In this document: positions 22,003-32,120 of the stretch, piece by piece | Numbering within the stretch: the first letter of the stretch is position 1 | Layout of the letters: each line of letters opens with the position of its first letter | NCBI GenBank assembly: GCA_033239005.1 | Contig: BSQZ01000004.1 | Coordinates: forward strand, 16,699,507 to 16,763,506 | DNA: 64,000 bases | Direction: 5' to 3' | Origin: Lamellibrachia satsuma | Lineage: Eukaryota; Annelida; Polychaeta; Sabellida; Siboglinidae | Notes under the pieces: generated by a model | What the model saw: only the letters and a program-made list of their open reading frames with translations | What the model was told of the DNA's origin: nothing | The model's database searches: none | Translations under genes and position numbers: made by a program

Positions 22003-25000
22003 TATATGTATGTATATATGTATGTATATATGTATGTATATATGTATGTATATATGTGTATGTATATATGTGTATGTATATATGTATATATATATGTATA
22101 TATATATGTATATATATATGTATATATATATGTATATATATATGTATATATATATGTATATATATATGTATATATATTTGTATATATATACATATACACT
22201 TGCATCCATTGTTTGCATGCAGTCATGCAGAGAGGGTTGTAATTACAGGTACTAATTATTCATCATTTTAACTTTGTTCTGCATTATTATACTGCAGAAT
22301 TGTGTATATTTGAACTAAAACTGTATAATTGAATTTGATTAGGAACTGGTTATGTTGAGTATATTTGATTTGGAACAGTATATTTGATTTGGAACAGTAT
22401 ATATATTATGGAACTGTATATTTTATTTGTGACTGTATACTTCATTTAGAGCTTGTTTCTGCAGCTGTTTGGCATTGCTCTTGAGAGAAGTGCTCCAGCG
22501 TGTCGTGTGACGACGCAGAACGCTGTGGCTGCAGGGGTGGAGCAACGACTGGAGCTGCTCCACGAGACACTAGGACCTGGTGAGTATAGTCAGGGCTTGT
22601 CACACACAGAACAGTTCAATATGACAGGTACAGGGTTGTACAGTCAATAGCATAGGTGTCAACATTACCACTTTCGAGCAGTAAATACCGCTTTTTACCC
22701 TTGTTACTGCTTTTTGGACAAAATGTCCCGTTTTTGTTTGTATAATTTTCAAGCAAAATATTTGTTGTGGTAAAATTGATCTATTTCTTTCTAGAAACGA
22801 TGCCACTCTAGCATGTGTTATGTGTCTGGTTGCAAGTGATGTATAGAAATGATTCCACTCTAGCACGTGTTATGTGTCTGGTTGCAAGTGATGTATAGAA
22901 ATGATGCCACTCTAGCACATGTTATGTGTCTGGTTGCAAGTGATGTATAGAAATGATGCCACTCTAGCACGTGTTATCTGTCTGGTTGCAAGTGATATAA
23001 CATTTTCTCCCGTATGCGTTCATCATGAATGAGAATGACAAATCAAAATGACGTCCCATAAAATAACACATGATTGGACGTTTCATGCTGTTCCAATAGT
23101 AAGTATTCAATGCATATTTCAGTCCAGTTGTCCTCATTGCATTCTGACTACTGGTACCGGTTTATTTCAGGAACATTCCAAGAGAGGGTATTTCATCAGG
23201 GTTTTGATTTCCTTGTCAGCAACCCACCCTACATCAAGACAGCTGACATGGACACTCTGCAGTCTGAGGTGGCAGAGTAAGTGACTAGACTTAGGGGTTT
23301 GTAAAAAAAAATTAATAATCCAAAAAAGTTTGGATGTGGGTGGGTTGGTCAAGGGTCCATTTGGATAAAAAATAGGAAAATTATTTTGAAAGAATTGATA
23401 TTAAAAATTTTTTTGGATAGGGATGGGTGAGTAGGGTCAATCCTAACCAAAATATTTTTGGATTATTGGAATTTTTTATATTTACAAAGTTCCTTAACAA
23501 CTTTAACATCATATCTGACAAGATAAAACAAGTGACTAAAGACAAACATTTACAGTCATTAAAGTGCCAATATCAAGGTTGCTGCAAATTCTAATTCTTT
23601 TTGAAAAAGCAACTTTTTCCAAAGATAAAATATCTTCACTGTAATACGATCCAGATTCAGATGCGGGAATGTGTCTCCCAGGGGGCGCAGTTTCATGAAA
23701 CATTTGTACCATATGAAGGAATTCATTTGGACGTTTGACATATTACAGAACAGTCGTAGAAAACATGTATAGCGTCGCATACATAGCTGACTGTCCCTCG
23801 CTGACGTCATTTCCAGTTTCTCTCACTCAAAAGAAAACTCATGTTTCCTGGCGGTAATTGCAAACTTTTTAAAAATATAACTACTAACATATCTCAATAG
23901 CCATATCAGCACATTAGTTTTAGTGTTTTTTCACCAAATTTGTGTCACAGGCATTTTAAAGGAGAAATGTTAACTGTAAATGAGTAGAATGGAAGGTAAC
24001 CACAGTAAGTGACAGCGTAAAATTATTTTGTTCATAGTAACTGGTATTGGAAGGTATATTGACACTTGTTGTTTAAGATATAAATGGTATGATATGAATA
24101 GAGATGAGGAAAACAGTGACTGGAATAATGTTGATGGAGTAGCTAATTACGCATGGCATTTTGTGTAAAAGAAAAGAGCATCAGGTATGCAGTAATATAG
24201 GCATAAACAGTACTATTAACACAGAGTACATGCAAACTTAAAGTGGTTTGCAGTTACAGAGACCAACTAATAAATGACCAGATGAAATTATTCTGACTGG
24301 TGACTGTATATGGAAACATGTTCAGCATAAATAAACATTCACACTGTAAATAACACGGTTAATTTTTTTGTAAAGGTGAGTTAGATATTGATGTGTCATG
24401 ATCAAATAACGTTTGCATTAATTTAACTTGAGAGCTCAAGTTTTGTCATTATAAATCTTTGTTTCCTTCATCATGATGAACCATTGCAGCTTTGAGGACC
24501 ATAATGCACTGCATGGCGGCATGGATGGTTTGAATGTTATCCGCATGATCCTGCAGGGGGCAGCACATATCCTCAAACCCCGTGGGTATGTTTCTCCCAA
24601 CAGACATAGATCATTCTATTATCTTTCTAGGGGTAAGACCACAGTTGACCTTCCTGTTTATTGTTTCACACGAATGTAGGGCGTATTAAATTGCGATATA
24701 TGAATTTAAAGAATTCATATGATGTGACATAAGTGCAATTGAGCAGGCATATTCACAGGTTTGTTTGTAGAAGCTATTGGCTGTGAAATGTTGCATTTTT
24801 TGAGAGTTTAACAGGTGGAGGGATTTATGGGAATTTTTCTGCTATGGGCCACATGGGCGCATGTATATATGGCTATTTTTGTAAAAATTTATGGGCATCG
24901 CACGTCGGGGCGTTTTAAAAGAGCTGGAGGTATGTGATTTTGATAAAACTTGGTCAGCATGTCAATGAGATGATGGCAGTTGCTGTGAAAAAGTTTCAGA

Positions 25001-28000
25001 ATTTTTAGTGGTCACGTTTTCTTATAATCAGACAAAACGTTAACATGGCCACCAATGCAATTCTCAACTGTGGTCTGACTCCTCTAGCCAGTCAGTAAAA
25101 ATGTGATTCATAGCCAATTGCAAAATAATGTATTTCCAGGAAAGCTGTGACTTTTCAGACTGTCAGAATACAATAATCATGACATCAGATATCAAGAGCC
25201 TCCACAATTAATTTAGTACAGGTTTGTTGTTGTTAAGATCTGTACTTTGTCAAACATGCACAGTCGGTTTAATGAAAGAATACATGCTTTTGTTAAAGCT
25301 GCTTCCTCAAATGGTTCAGTCCATCGCGAATCCGGTTCATTTATGTCCAGATGTGTAGTGTGTGACTAGTTTAAGTAACGTGTAGTGTGTGACTAGTTTA
25401 AGTAATGTGTAGTGTGTGACTAGTTTAAGTAATGTGTAGTGTGTGACTAGTTTAAGTAATGTGTAGTGTGTGACTAGTTTAAGTAATGTGCACAGTCTGT
25501 TTAATAAAAAATACCTTTTTTCAAATCATCGAAAGAATTGACTTCAATAGATAGATCTGGTAAGGATCAAAATAGTAGATATCCAAAATGGTAAACACTG
25601 TGCGAGTCAATGCCAAGGGTGTGACTTCCATCCTCCAGCCGACCACTTGACAAAGTTAAAAAATTTCACCAAGGGTGAAAATCGTGATTTTTCAGAATTT
25701 TTATTTTCACTCCACTTAATTCTTGAACAAACATTAAGTAATTTAATAGTCGGTCTGATGATTTCACAAAAACGACATACAGAAGTTGCACAAACAAGCT
25801 AGCATGTTGCAGTAGATACTAGGTAGGTTTGGTTTTTGCAAATTAATTTGAAATGAGACTAGCAAAAAAATCGAATTGAGGAAAAAATCATCAAAAGAAT
25901 TCACTTTTACTCTATTTTTGCCAAAGTTTAGTTTAGCTGAACCCAAATTAATTTAATGTAATAGTCAGTACTAGATAGGTTAACTTTTTAATGTAATAGT
26001 CAGTACTAGATAGGTTAACTTTTTAATGTAATAGTCAGTACTAGATAGGTTAACTTTTTAATGTAATAGTCAGTACTAGATAGGTTAACTTTTTAATGTA
26101 ATAGTCAGTACTAGATAGGTTAACTTTTTAATGTAATAGTCAGTACTAGATAGGTTAACTTTTTAATGTAATAGTCAGTACTAGATAGGTTAACTTTTTA
26201 ATGTAATAGTCAGTACTAGATAGGTTAACTTTTTAATGTAATAGTCAGTACTAGATAGGTTAACTTTTTAATGTAATAGTCAGTACTAGATAGGTTAACT
26301 TTTTAATGTAATAGTCAGTACTAGATAGGTTAACTTTTTAATGTAATAGTCAGTACTAGATAGGTTAACTTTTTAATGTAATAGTCAGTACTAGATAGGT
26401 TAACTTTTTAATGTAATAGTCAGTACTAGATAGGTTAACTTTTTAATGTAATAGTCAGTACTAGATAGGTTAACTTTTTAATGTAATAGTCAGTACTAGA
26501 TAGGTTAACTTTTTAATGTAATAGTCAGTACTAGATAGGTTAACTTTTTAATGTAATAGTCAGTACTAGATAGGTTAACTTTTGTACGAAATGAATCTGA
26601 AATGAGACAAGCGGAAAAATGTTATTACAGAGACAGCTTTAATGAGCCAATGTTATTACAGAGAGCTTTAATGAGCCATGTTATTACAGAGACAGCTTTA
26701 TTGAGCCAATGTTATTACAGAGACAGCTTTAATGAGCCAATGCAGGATACAGTAATGTTGTCACCTATTGGAATGTTGCAGGTCCGTCTGGCTTGAAGTG
26801 GACAGCGGTCATCCCCCGCTCATACAAGACTATGTTGAAAATGACCAGAGTCTTGGACTCATCTATGTGAAAACTTACACCGACTTCAGGGGCATGTACG
26901 TGTGACAGTTTCTTAAGTTTACACAACAAGTTAAAGAATCTTCTTCTCGTGTCGCTCTTACACAGGAGTTGTAAACTGCCAAGTTGTCTGGACTGTAGGC
27001 ACTGATAGGAGAGGGCATTCTAGCAGATGTAGCATCACTTGGGGGTCCTCCAGTCACATTCTGTATGACCATCATGGTTATACAATTAAAGAATAATAAA
27101 TTTGATAGATGTGCATTGTTCTGTTATTCCTTAACCGGCTTTAAAAAACTTGTTTATGCAATCAACAACACAACACAGATATAGAGATATGAAAAGGCCA
27201 AATGAATGACGTTTATTGTGGGGATTAAGGGTAAGCCCACTTTTCAAAGAAATGTAAAACAAAGAAATGTGGGCTCCACAACCCAACGCCAGGCTGACTA
27301 CGCCCCATGCGAGCCTCCTGGACGTCGGGTTCAATAGAGCCCACATTTCACCACAAAGCAGTAGCAGTATTCCTAGAACAATAAAAGAAACAATGGCATT
27401 ACTATTGTTATGGAACACCCTTAAACCAAATAGCATAATGCCCTACATGCTATCACGCAGTCTATGAATACAACTACCTGCTTAAAAATACACTAGCTCT
27501 AACTGGAATAACTACAAAGGTGGGGCCAATTCGCTACACGAACAGTTCTAAAATCCAAGGTGGAAGGGGAAGCGAGCTGCGTCCCAGCGTTAAAACCCGT
27601 GAACACTTCTGGGAAAGCCAAAACGCCCATGTCCACTATCGCAATCAAAAAATGGGAAAGCTTTGAGACATGAACACCCCACTTCCACCAAAGATGTACA
27701 ATTGCTGCTAACAAGTAAACATACCACAGGGAGAAAGATGGGGAGGAGGGTGGGACAAATTTTCAAAGCGCATCCACTCCGTATGCTTTCACAAAACGAA
27801 GTGGCTAGTCCAAGTTTGAAATCTGTAGCGTCGCGCAGCTGGTGCGCGCTGATTGGTTCAAAATATGGAGGCAGCAAGTGGGTCACAGAGCGCGTCACCC
27901 AGCTCTGCTGGATTAGCATAATAGAATAAATTAGCAATGGACCAATCATTAATTGTATGTGGTGTTGCTCGCATAAAAACCTATATGCAACATTGGCTGT

Positions 28001-28726
28001 GCCAATGTTGCATACTCCCATTTATGCAATCAACAACACAACACAGATATAGAGATATGAAAAGGCCAAATGAATGACGTTTATTGTGGGGATTAAGGGT
28101 AAGCCCACTTTTCAAAGAAATGTAAAACAAAGAAATGTGGGCTCCACAACCCAACGCCAGGCTGACTACGCCCCATGCGAGCCTCCTGGACGTCGGGTTC
28201 AATAGAGCCCACATTTCGTCACCCAGCTCTGCTGGATTAGCATAATAGAATAAATTAGCAATGGACCAATCATTAATTGTATGTGGTGTTGCTCGCATAA
28301 AAACCTATATGCAACATTGGCTGTGCCAATGTTGCATACTCCCATTTATGCAATCAAAGTTGACTGCTTGTTTTGCAGCCACGTTGGAAATAATGATAAG
28401 AGATGCGAGCTGTACAACACATACCAGACACAAAACTGAGCCCTTACAAAGCCCTGTCTGACGAGGTTTCTTAGAGCCCACATTCCGCACGACAATAACA
28501 CAATCATATATACATACACCAGATCACCCTACATGGTGATAGAATTAAAACCAAATTCGAAACATAAAACACACAAGCACATGATGCACACACTTATTAG
28601 ACATACCCTATACTTGTTATGGTTAGGTACATCTTGAGTGTGTTTTAACAAACCACAATTTAAAAGTATAATTTAAATTATCTGTTTATAAATATCTACA
28701 TTGCCATCAAGCATGCAATGTAAACA

Positions 28727-28824
<98 letters not shown>

Positions 28825-31218
28825 CTTTATATCAAATATTAATGAATGACAATTGTTTAATACATTTTGACCATTTAAATTAAACAGATAACGGTCAAAA
28901 TGTATTAAACAATTGTCATTCATTAAAACACATTTGGGCAATCAATGTTTATTTTGTTATTAAAATGATCAGACTTTGTACGTTCAACAGATATGCAATT
29001 GTATGTAGATTTAACAAGACTGCCATCCCAAACAACAAGTTCCAGATGGCAAGTGGACAAGGAAGCCATTGGCTTATCGAGAGTCCAACAATTTTATCAT
29101 CTATGTATAGCTGCCATTTTTAGCTGGCCCTTATCAGATATCTGTCAATTCTATTTTTAAACACATTCACACTACTAGCATTAACACAATCATTTGACAG
29201 TTTGTTCCATTCATTTATCACCATCTGTGAGAAAGAGTACTTTCTCATGTCCAACCTACACTATTCCTTAACTAATGCTGCTTTGTGTCCTCTGGTTCTA
29301 CTGCCTTCTTTAAGTTTGAAGAACATATTCCTGTCAACATACTCATAACCGTTCACTATTTTAAACACTTCTATTAATAAATAGTTTGGCCTCCTCTTAG
29401 TCTCCTGGTCTCTAGTGTTGTCAAACCACATTCTAATAAGCGACTTTCATAACTAAGGTCTCTCAATTCTGGAATCATTTTAGTTGTTCTTCGTTGTATT
29501 CTTTCTAGATTGTCTATGTCTTTCTTATGATACGGCCTCCATGCTTGTGTACTATATTCCAAATGTGGTCTAACTATTGCTGTGTACAGGGTTACAACTA
29601 GCTGTTTCTCCTTATATGTGATAGTTCTCCTAATTAGCCCAAGAATTTGATTTCTTTTCGAAGTAGCAATCCCACATTGCTCTGAAACGTTCATGTCAGC
29701 ACTAAATGTTACTGCAAAGTCCTTTTCTTGTGTTGTTCTACCTAGTACAGCATCTCCCATTTTATATTCTTCGTCCATGTTTCCATGTCCTGTGTGTATG
29801 CATTTACAAATTTTTCTGACCATTTAACTAATTTATCTAGATCATCGTGTAAACTTTGTTTATCTGTATCATTAGTAACCTTTCTGAATACTTTTGTGTC
29901 ATCTGGAAATTTCAGTACTTTGCTAGATATGTCATCTTCCAAATTATTTATATTTAAAAACAGTATAGGGCCTAATAATGATCCGTGTGGTACCCCACTC
30001 AAAACAGATTTCCAGTTTGAAATCTCACCATCTACTATTACGCTCTGTCTTCTGTGTGTAAGCCACTTTTTTATCCAGTTGATTACATCATTACCTATGC
30101 CATGGGCTTTTAGTTTAAGTAACAGTCTTTGATGTGGCACTTTTTCGAAAGCTTTCTGAAAATCTAAGTAGACAACATCCACTGGTGACCCGTGATCTAC
30201 CCACTTTGTAATTTCTTCCAAACAACATAAGAGATTGGTTAGAAACAGACTCGATGTACCAACAGACAATTTACTCACAAGGTGAACACAACCTGCGAAC
30301 CAGCCATGAAATGATTAATGAATTTTAAATGTTCTGTCCATTATCACAATAAAGTTGATGTGACTAGTCACAGTTATGTCAATGCAGAAGTCATCTGGTC
30401 ATGGTGCGTCAACATTTAACTCATCTGTCACTTGCTAATTATGCTAATTACAAATATGAGCTCAGTGAGATTCAATGCCTACAGAGTGGTTAAAGCTCAT
30501 AGCAGACAAAACGAAAGCTCTGTCAATATTACAAATACGCAATCCATTCTGAATAATATTGTGGACTTAGTCAAACTAGTGTTTGCGATTCCTCAGATTG
30601 AGTCATTACGGCATCAATTAATCGCTGTGGAGCTGTTGTCACATGACAGTAATTCTAAAATATGTATTTCCCATATGTAAACAAATCATTTCAAAACACT
30701 CGTGTTCTGATTCCTCAGTTATTTACAACTTTGTTGTTAAAGCAGTCATTATTTCAATGCAGTGTTGTTTTGCAAATAGGCCTAAAATGAAACTTGCTCA
30801 AGCGACCACCTGCATTAAGAGACCACCTGTCAATAACGACCACAATCAGCTCCTTCCAAACTACCATCTGTATTAAGATACCTGTATTAAGAAACCACTT
30901 TTCGACCATCCATTGAGTGGTTGCCTAAGACAGGATTGACTGTATAAATTTAATCAAGTCCCAGACATAATTAATGTAAAAATGTACATTTGTAAATACA
31001 GATATTTTGTCTTCAATAATCTGCTTTGTGTTTTGCCAAGTTTAAACCACTTTGGATTTTCAAAGCTTTAAAGAACAGTAATGTTTACATAACTGATGTT
31101 GAGCAGCGTTACAACGTTGATTTGATGAAATCATACTTATGATTTAATTAAATTTTTAATGCAGTATAATGTATTTTTCAGGCCAAGATTTTGCCACCTC
31201 CAACGCATACCAGAGTGA
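18767..31218 (+). CDS. HEMK1: HEMK1-type release-factor glutamine methyltransferase, 8 exons, 387 aa
   Basis: S-adenosylmethionine-dependent N5-glutamine methyltransferase. By family knowledge it methylates the GGQ glutamine of mitochondrial release factors. Exons: 18767-19171, 20092-20268, 20892-21005, 22465-22579, 23171-23276, 24490-24585, 26782-26895, 31182-31218. Phases are 0,0,0,1,2,2,2 and all join in frame. Landmarks: [11 protein letters not shown] (exon 2), FIPRPETE (187-194), SAM motif EIGCGSGA (214-221), acidic ALERSAPAC (exon 4), catalytic NPPY (288-291), a DGLNVI block, [12 protein letters not shown], and C-terminal [14 protein letters not shown] chose ATG 18767 because the following [15 protein letters not shown] is basic and lacks acidic residues at first, like a mitochondrial presequence. 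An upstream in-frame ATG lies at 18710. The donor after exon 2 is a weaker GTTAGG. The length slightly exceeds the roughly 338-residue human protein. Confidence 0.93.
19570..19940 (+). repeat. Dispersed repeat, partner of 14215-14640
   Basis: In HEMK1 intron 1; see 14215 for the shared blocks. The rest of this intron shows nothing clear. Confidence 0.45.
20092..20268 (+). CDS. HEMK1: HEMK1 exon 2
   Basis: 59 codons including [17 protein letters not shown] and [11 protein letters not shown]. The acceptor is TTTATTTATAG and the donor GTTAGG. Confidence 0.92.
20455..20616 (+). repeat. 81-bp tandem duplication
   Basis: Two nearly identical units, beginning TTTTATAGAATATTTTCTTT at 20455 and 20536, differ at single bases (AGAGCA against AAAGCA). 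HEMK1 intron 2. Confidence 0.9.
20892..21005 (+). CDS. HEMK1: HEMK1 exon 3 (SAM-binding motif I)
   Basis: 38 codons, [10 protein letters not shown] through [19 protein letters not shown]. The donor is GTAAAT. Confidence 0.93.
21428..21482. promoter_or_regulatory. Convergent pair of CTCF-like motifs / palindrome
   Basis: Plus-strand CACTAGGTGGCGA and minus-strand ACCACCAGGTGGCGG face each other about 25 bp apart. Each resembles the CTCF core CCACNAGGTGGCAG. The spacer is itself partly palindromic (TACTCTGTAGTA), so a small inverted-repeat element is an alternative. HEMK1 intron 3. Confidence 0.3.
21643..22195. repeat. Compound TA / TATATG / TATACG array
   Basis: About 550 bp of alternating purine-pyrimidine repeat. 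It has a TATACG-rich core (about 21757-21855) and TATATG flanks. All long open frames here (Tyr/Ile/Val repeats) are artefacts. HEMK1 intron 3. Confidence 0.95.
22465..22579 (+). CDS. HEMK1: HEMK1 exon 4
   Basis: [20 protein letters not shown] then a helix ending LHETLGP. It supplies the acidic ribose-contact position (ALERS). The acceptor is TTTCTGCAG and the donor GTGAGT. Confidence 0.9.
22797..22995 (+). repeat. 52-bp minisatellite, about 3.8 units
   Basis: Units such as ATGATGCCACTCTAGCACGT followed by GTTATGTGTCTGG. HEMK1 intron 4. Confidence 0.9.
23171..23276 (+). CDS. HEMK1: HEMK1 exon 5 (catalytic NPPY)
   Basis: Includes [16 protein letters not shown], the substrate-glutamine loop of HemK/PrmC enzymes. 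The acceptor is TTATTTCAG and the donor GTAAGT. Confidence 0.95.
23308..23478. mobile_element. Possible MITE with AATAATCCAAAAA ends
   Basis: The left AATAATCCAAAAAAG and the right TTTTTGGATTATT are inverted. The interior is G/T-rich with repeats of 'GGATGGGTG' type. HEMK1 intron 5. The remaining intron to 24489 holds nothing recognised. Confidence 0.4.
24490..24585 (+). CDS. HEMK1: HEMK1 exon 6
   Basis: [17 protein letters not shown] and HILKPRG, matching the E/D-P-x-x-AL-x-GG-x-x-G block of the family. Followed by GTATGT. Confidence 0.92.
24895..25085 (+). repeat. Dispersed repeat R2, copy 1
   Basis: Inverted homologue of 45270-45445. Shared blocks are TTTTGATAAAACTTGGTCAG, 'CATGTCAATGAGATGAT', 'TTTCTTATAATCAGACAAAA' and 'GTGGTCTGA'. 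HEMK1 intron 6. Confidence 0.75.
25300..25885 (+). repeat. Dispersed repeat R3, copy 2, with internal 27-bp array
   Basis: Matches copy 1 (9317-9800) closely. Between 25350 and 25490 the segment GTGTAGTGTGTGACTAGTTT plus AAGTAAT is tandemly repeated about five times; copy 1 has it once. HEMK1 intron 6. Confidence 0.85.
25954..26583 (+). repeat. 35-bp minisatellite, 18 identical units
   Basis: Unit starts TAATGTAATAGTCAGTACTA and ends GATAGGTTAACTTTT. By direct reading 630 bp contain 18.0 units with no variant. It abuts R3 copy 2. Confidence 0.97.
26618..26745 (+). repeat. About 31-bp minisatellite, 4 units
   Basis: Units GTTATTACAGAGACAGCTTT plus AATGAGCCAAT; the second unit is shortened. 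Ends about 40 bp before HEMK1 exon 7. Confidence 0.9.
26782..26895 (+). CDS. HEMK1: HEMK1 exon 7
   Basis: [17 protein letters not shown] and KTYTDFRG. The donor is GTACGT. It follows directly after the 35-bp and 31-bp minisatellites. Confidence 0.9.
27145..28030 (+). repeat. Dispersed repeat R1, copy 2 (full unit)
   Basis: Begins near TTATGCAATCAACAACACAA (27153) and ends where that sequence recurs at 28021. It contains inverted AATGTGGGCTCCA / AGAGCCCACATT motifs (27264-27345). Related to 11040-11640. HEMK1 intron 7. Confidence 0.8.
28021..28358 (+). repeat. R1 copy 3: tandem duplicate with internal deletion
   Basis: 28021-28217 repeats the first ~195 bp of copy 2, then jumps at 'CCCACATTTCGTCACCC' to repeat 27891-28030 (28218-28358). 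About 540 bp of the middle is missing. Further R1-like sequence ('AGAGCCCACATTCCGC') follows to about 28500. Confidence 0.85.
28727..28819. repeat. (TA)n array
   Basis: Pure dinucleotide run in HEMK1 intron 7. Confidence 0.97.
28841..28924. repeat. Perfect 32-bp inverted repeat with 20-nt spacer
   Basis: Arms 28841-28872 and 28893-28924 are exact complements (AATGAATGACAATTG.. and ..CAATTGTCATTCATT). It adjoins the TA array, as the foldback at 18010 does. Confidence 0.95.
29012..30245 (-). mobile_element. LINE family 1, copy C (reverse transcriptase, 5'-truncated)
   Basis: Minus-strand copy ending in the family tail at 29012-29095. It encodes '[20 protein letters not shown]' without the frameshift of copy B, '[15 protein letters not shown]', and 'KFPDDTKVF', where the catalytic FADD-type motif has Ala replaced by Pro. 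Frame breaks occur near 29815 and 29390. It starts abruptly at about 30245, the point of 5' truncation. HEMK1 intron 7. Confidence 0.92.
30785..30945. mobile_element. Small TIR element (MITE), 'CAGTCAATCC' variant
   Basis: Right end GACAGGATTGACTGTATA and left 'AAATGAAACTTGCTC', with inner repeats of 'GACCACCTG' type. It resembles the 17781 element in layout. Confidence 0.45.
31182..31218 (+). CDS. HEMK1: HEMK1 exon 8 (C terminus)
   Basis: 13 codons completing [13 protein letters not shown] and TGA, matching the GRPRFLHI-like C terminus. The acceptor is GTATTTTTCAG. Confidence 0.88.
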
Positions 31219-31225
31219 GATGGAA

Positions 31226-31320
31226 TCACAGATGACCGGATGGCTCAGCATCAAGAACAACATTCAGGAATCACAGATGACCCGATGGCTCAGCATCAAG
31301 AACAACATTCAGCAATCACA
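31226..31320 (+). repeat. 45-bp tandem duplication in HEMK1 3'UTR
   Basis: Two units of GAATCACAGATGACCSGATG plus GCTCAGCATCAAGAACAACATTCAG, and the start of a third. It begins 8 bp after the stop codon. Confidence 0.9.
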
Positions 31321-31949
31321 GACACTTGATAATAATCACCACAATGGATCACTATGATATATGCATTTTCAGTCTGTTGTTAACCAAGGTGCGTTTCACA
31401 GTGGCCTGCATAATAATTATGGCACCATCTGCCAATCAGAGATCTGTACAATAGAACTCTGATACAGATAAACACACTTAACATCACTAATAATTTTTAA
31501 GTGACAAATGCACATATTTGTGAGGGTTGATAATAAAACAATACCCTGGCTTCACGAGGATGATGGATGGAAGAGAAAATTAGCCTAAGGTAAATGGACC
31601 AACCACCATCAGGAATACTATTCTTATATATTCCAAATTATATAACTCATCAAGTCTTCAAGTGTGTTTGTGTGTATGACTAAGGATCAACAGGGTGGGG
31701 TTATTTGACTATACTTATCACACTTTTTATTAAAACTAGTAATATAAGTCATGTGAATGACGTAAACCAAGTACAAGAGTCGGTGTATACTGCTTGTTTG
31801 TTCAATGTTAATGGTTTGTTTTGATATAGAAGTGGGGATATTTTCTGGTAGATTGAACCTGTTCAGTTAGGCTTCCACTGTGGGTCGCCAAAGCAAGCAC
31901 TAATGTATCTCAGCATTGTAATGTTGAATGGCCTTTTTATGTAATACAA

Positions 31950-32120
31950 TCAAACCTCACTTTACGGTCACTTCAGTAATACTGCCACCTTGCTATTGTG
32001 GTCACCCTGAAACTTTCCTAAATTATTTCCACAGCAGTAAAGTATAGGACATTAGTCTTGCTATTCAGGTCACTTTGGCCCAGTCCTGAGGGTGGGCGTA
32101 ATAGTGAGGTTCCACTGTAC
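31950..32120. mobile_element. Small TIR element (MITE), 'CAGTGGAACCTCACT' type
   Basis: Left ACAATCAAACCTCACTTTAC. The right end, read on the minus strand, is ACAGTGGAACCTCACTATTA, about 170 bp apart. Several internal GGTCACT motifs. Confidence 0.7.

Noticed and set aside
21606..22271. Several 180-210-codon frames on both strands
   Set aside because: Products of the TA/TATATG array: Tyr/Ile/Val repeats with no other signal.
25954..26583. CRISPR-like regular repeat array
   Set aside because: 35-bp units are directly adjacent with no spacers, in an animal intron. It is a minisatellite.
27590..28021. 143-codon minus-strand frame
   Set aside because: Lies within dispersed repeat R1; partially duplicated frames at the neighbouring copy show that it is repeat-derived.
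18767..31218. Bacterial prmC/hemK operon or contamination
   Set aside because: The gene is split into eight exons with proper splice sites and has the animal C terminus.
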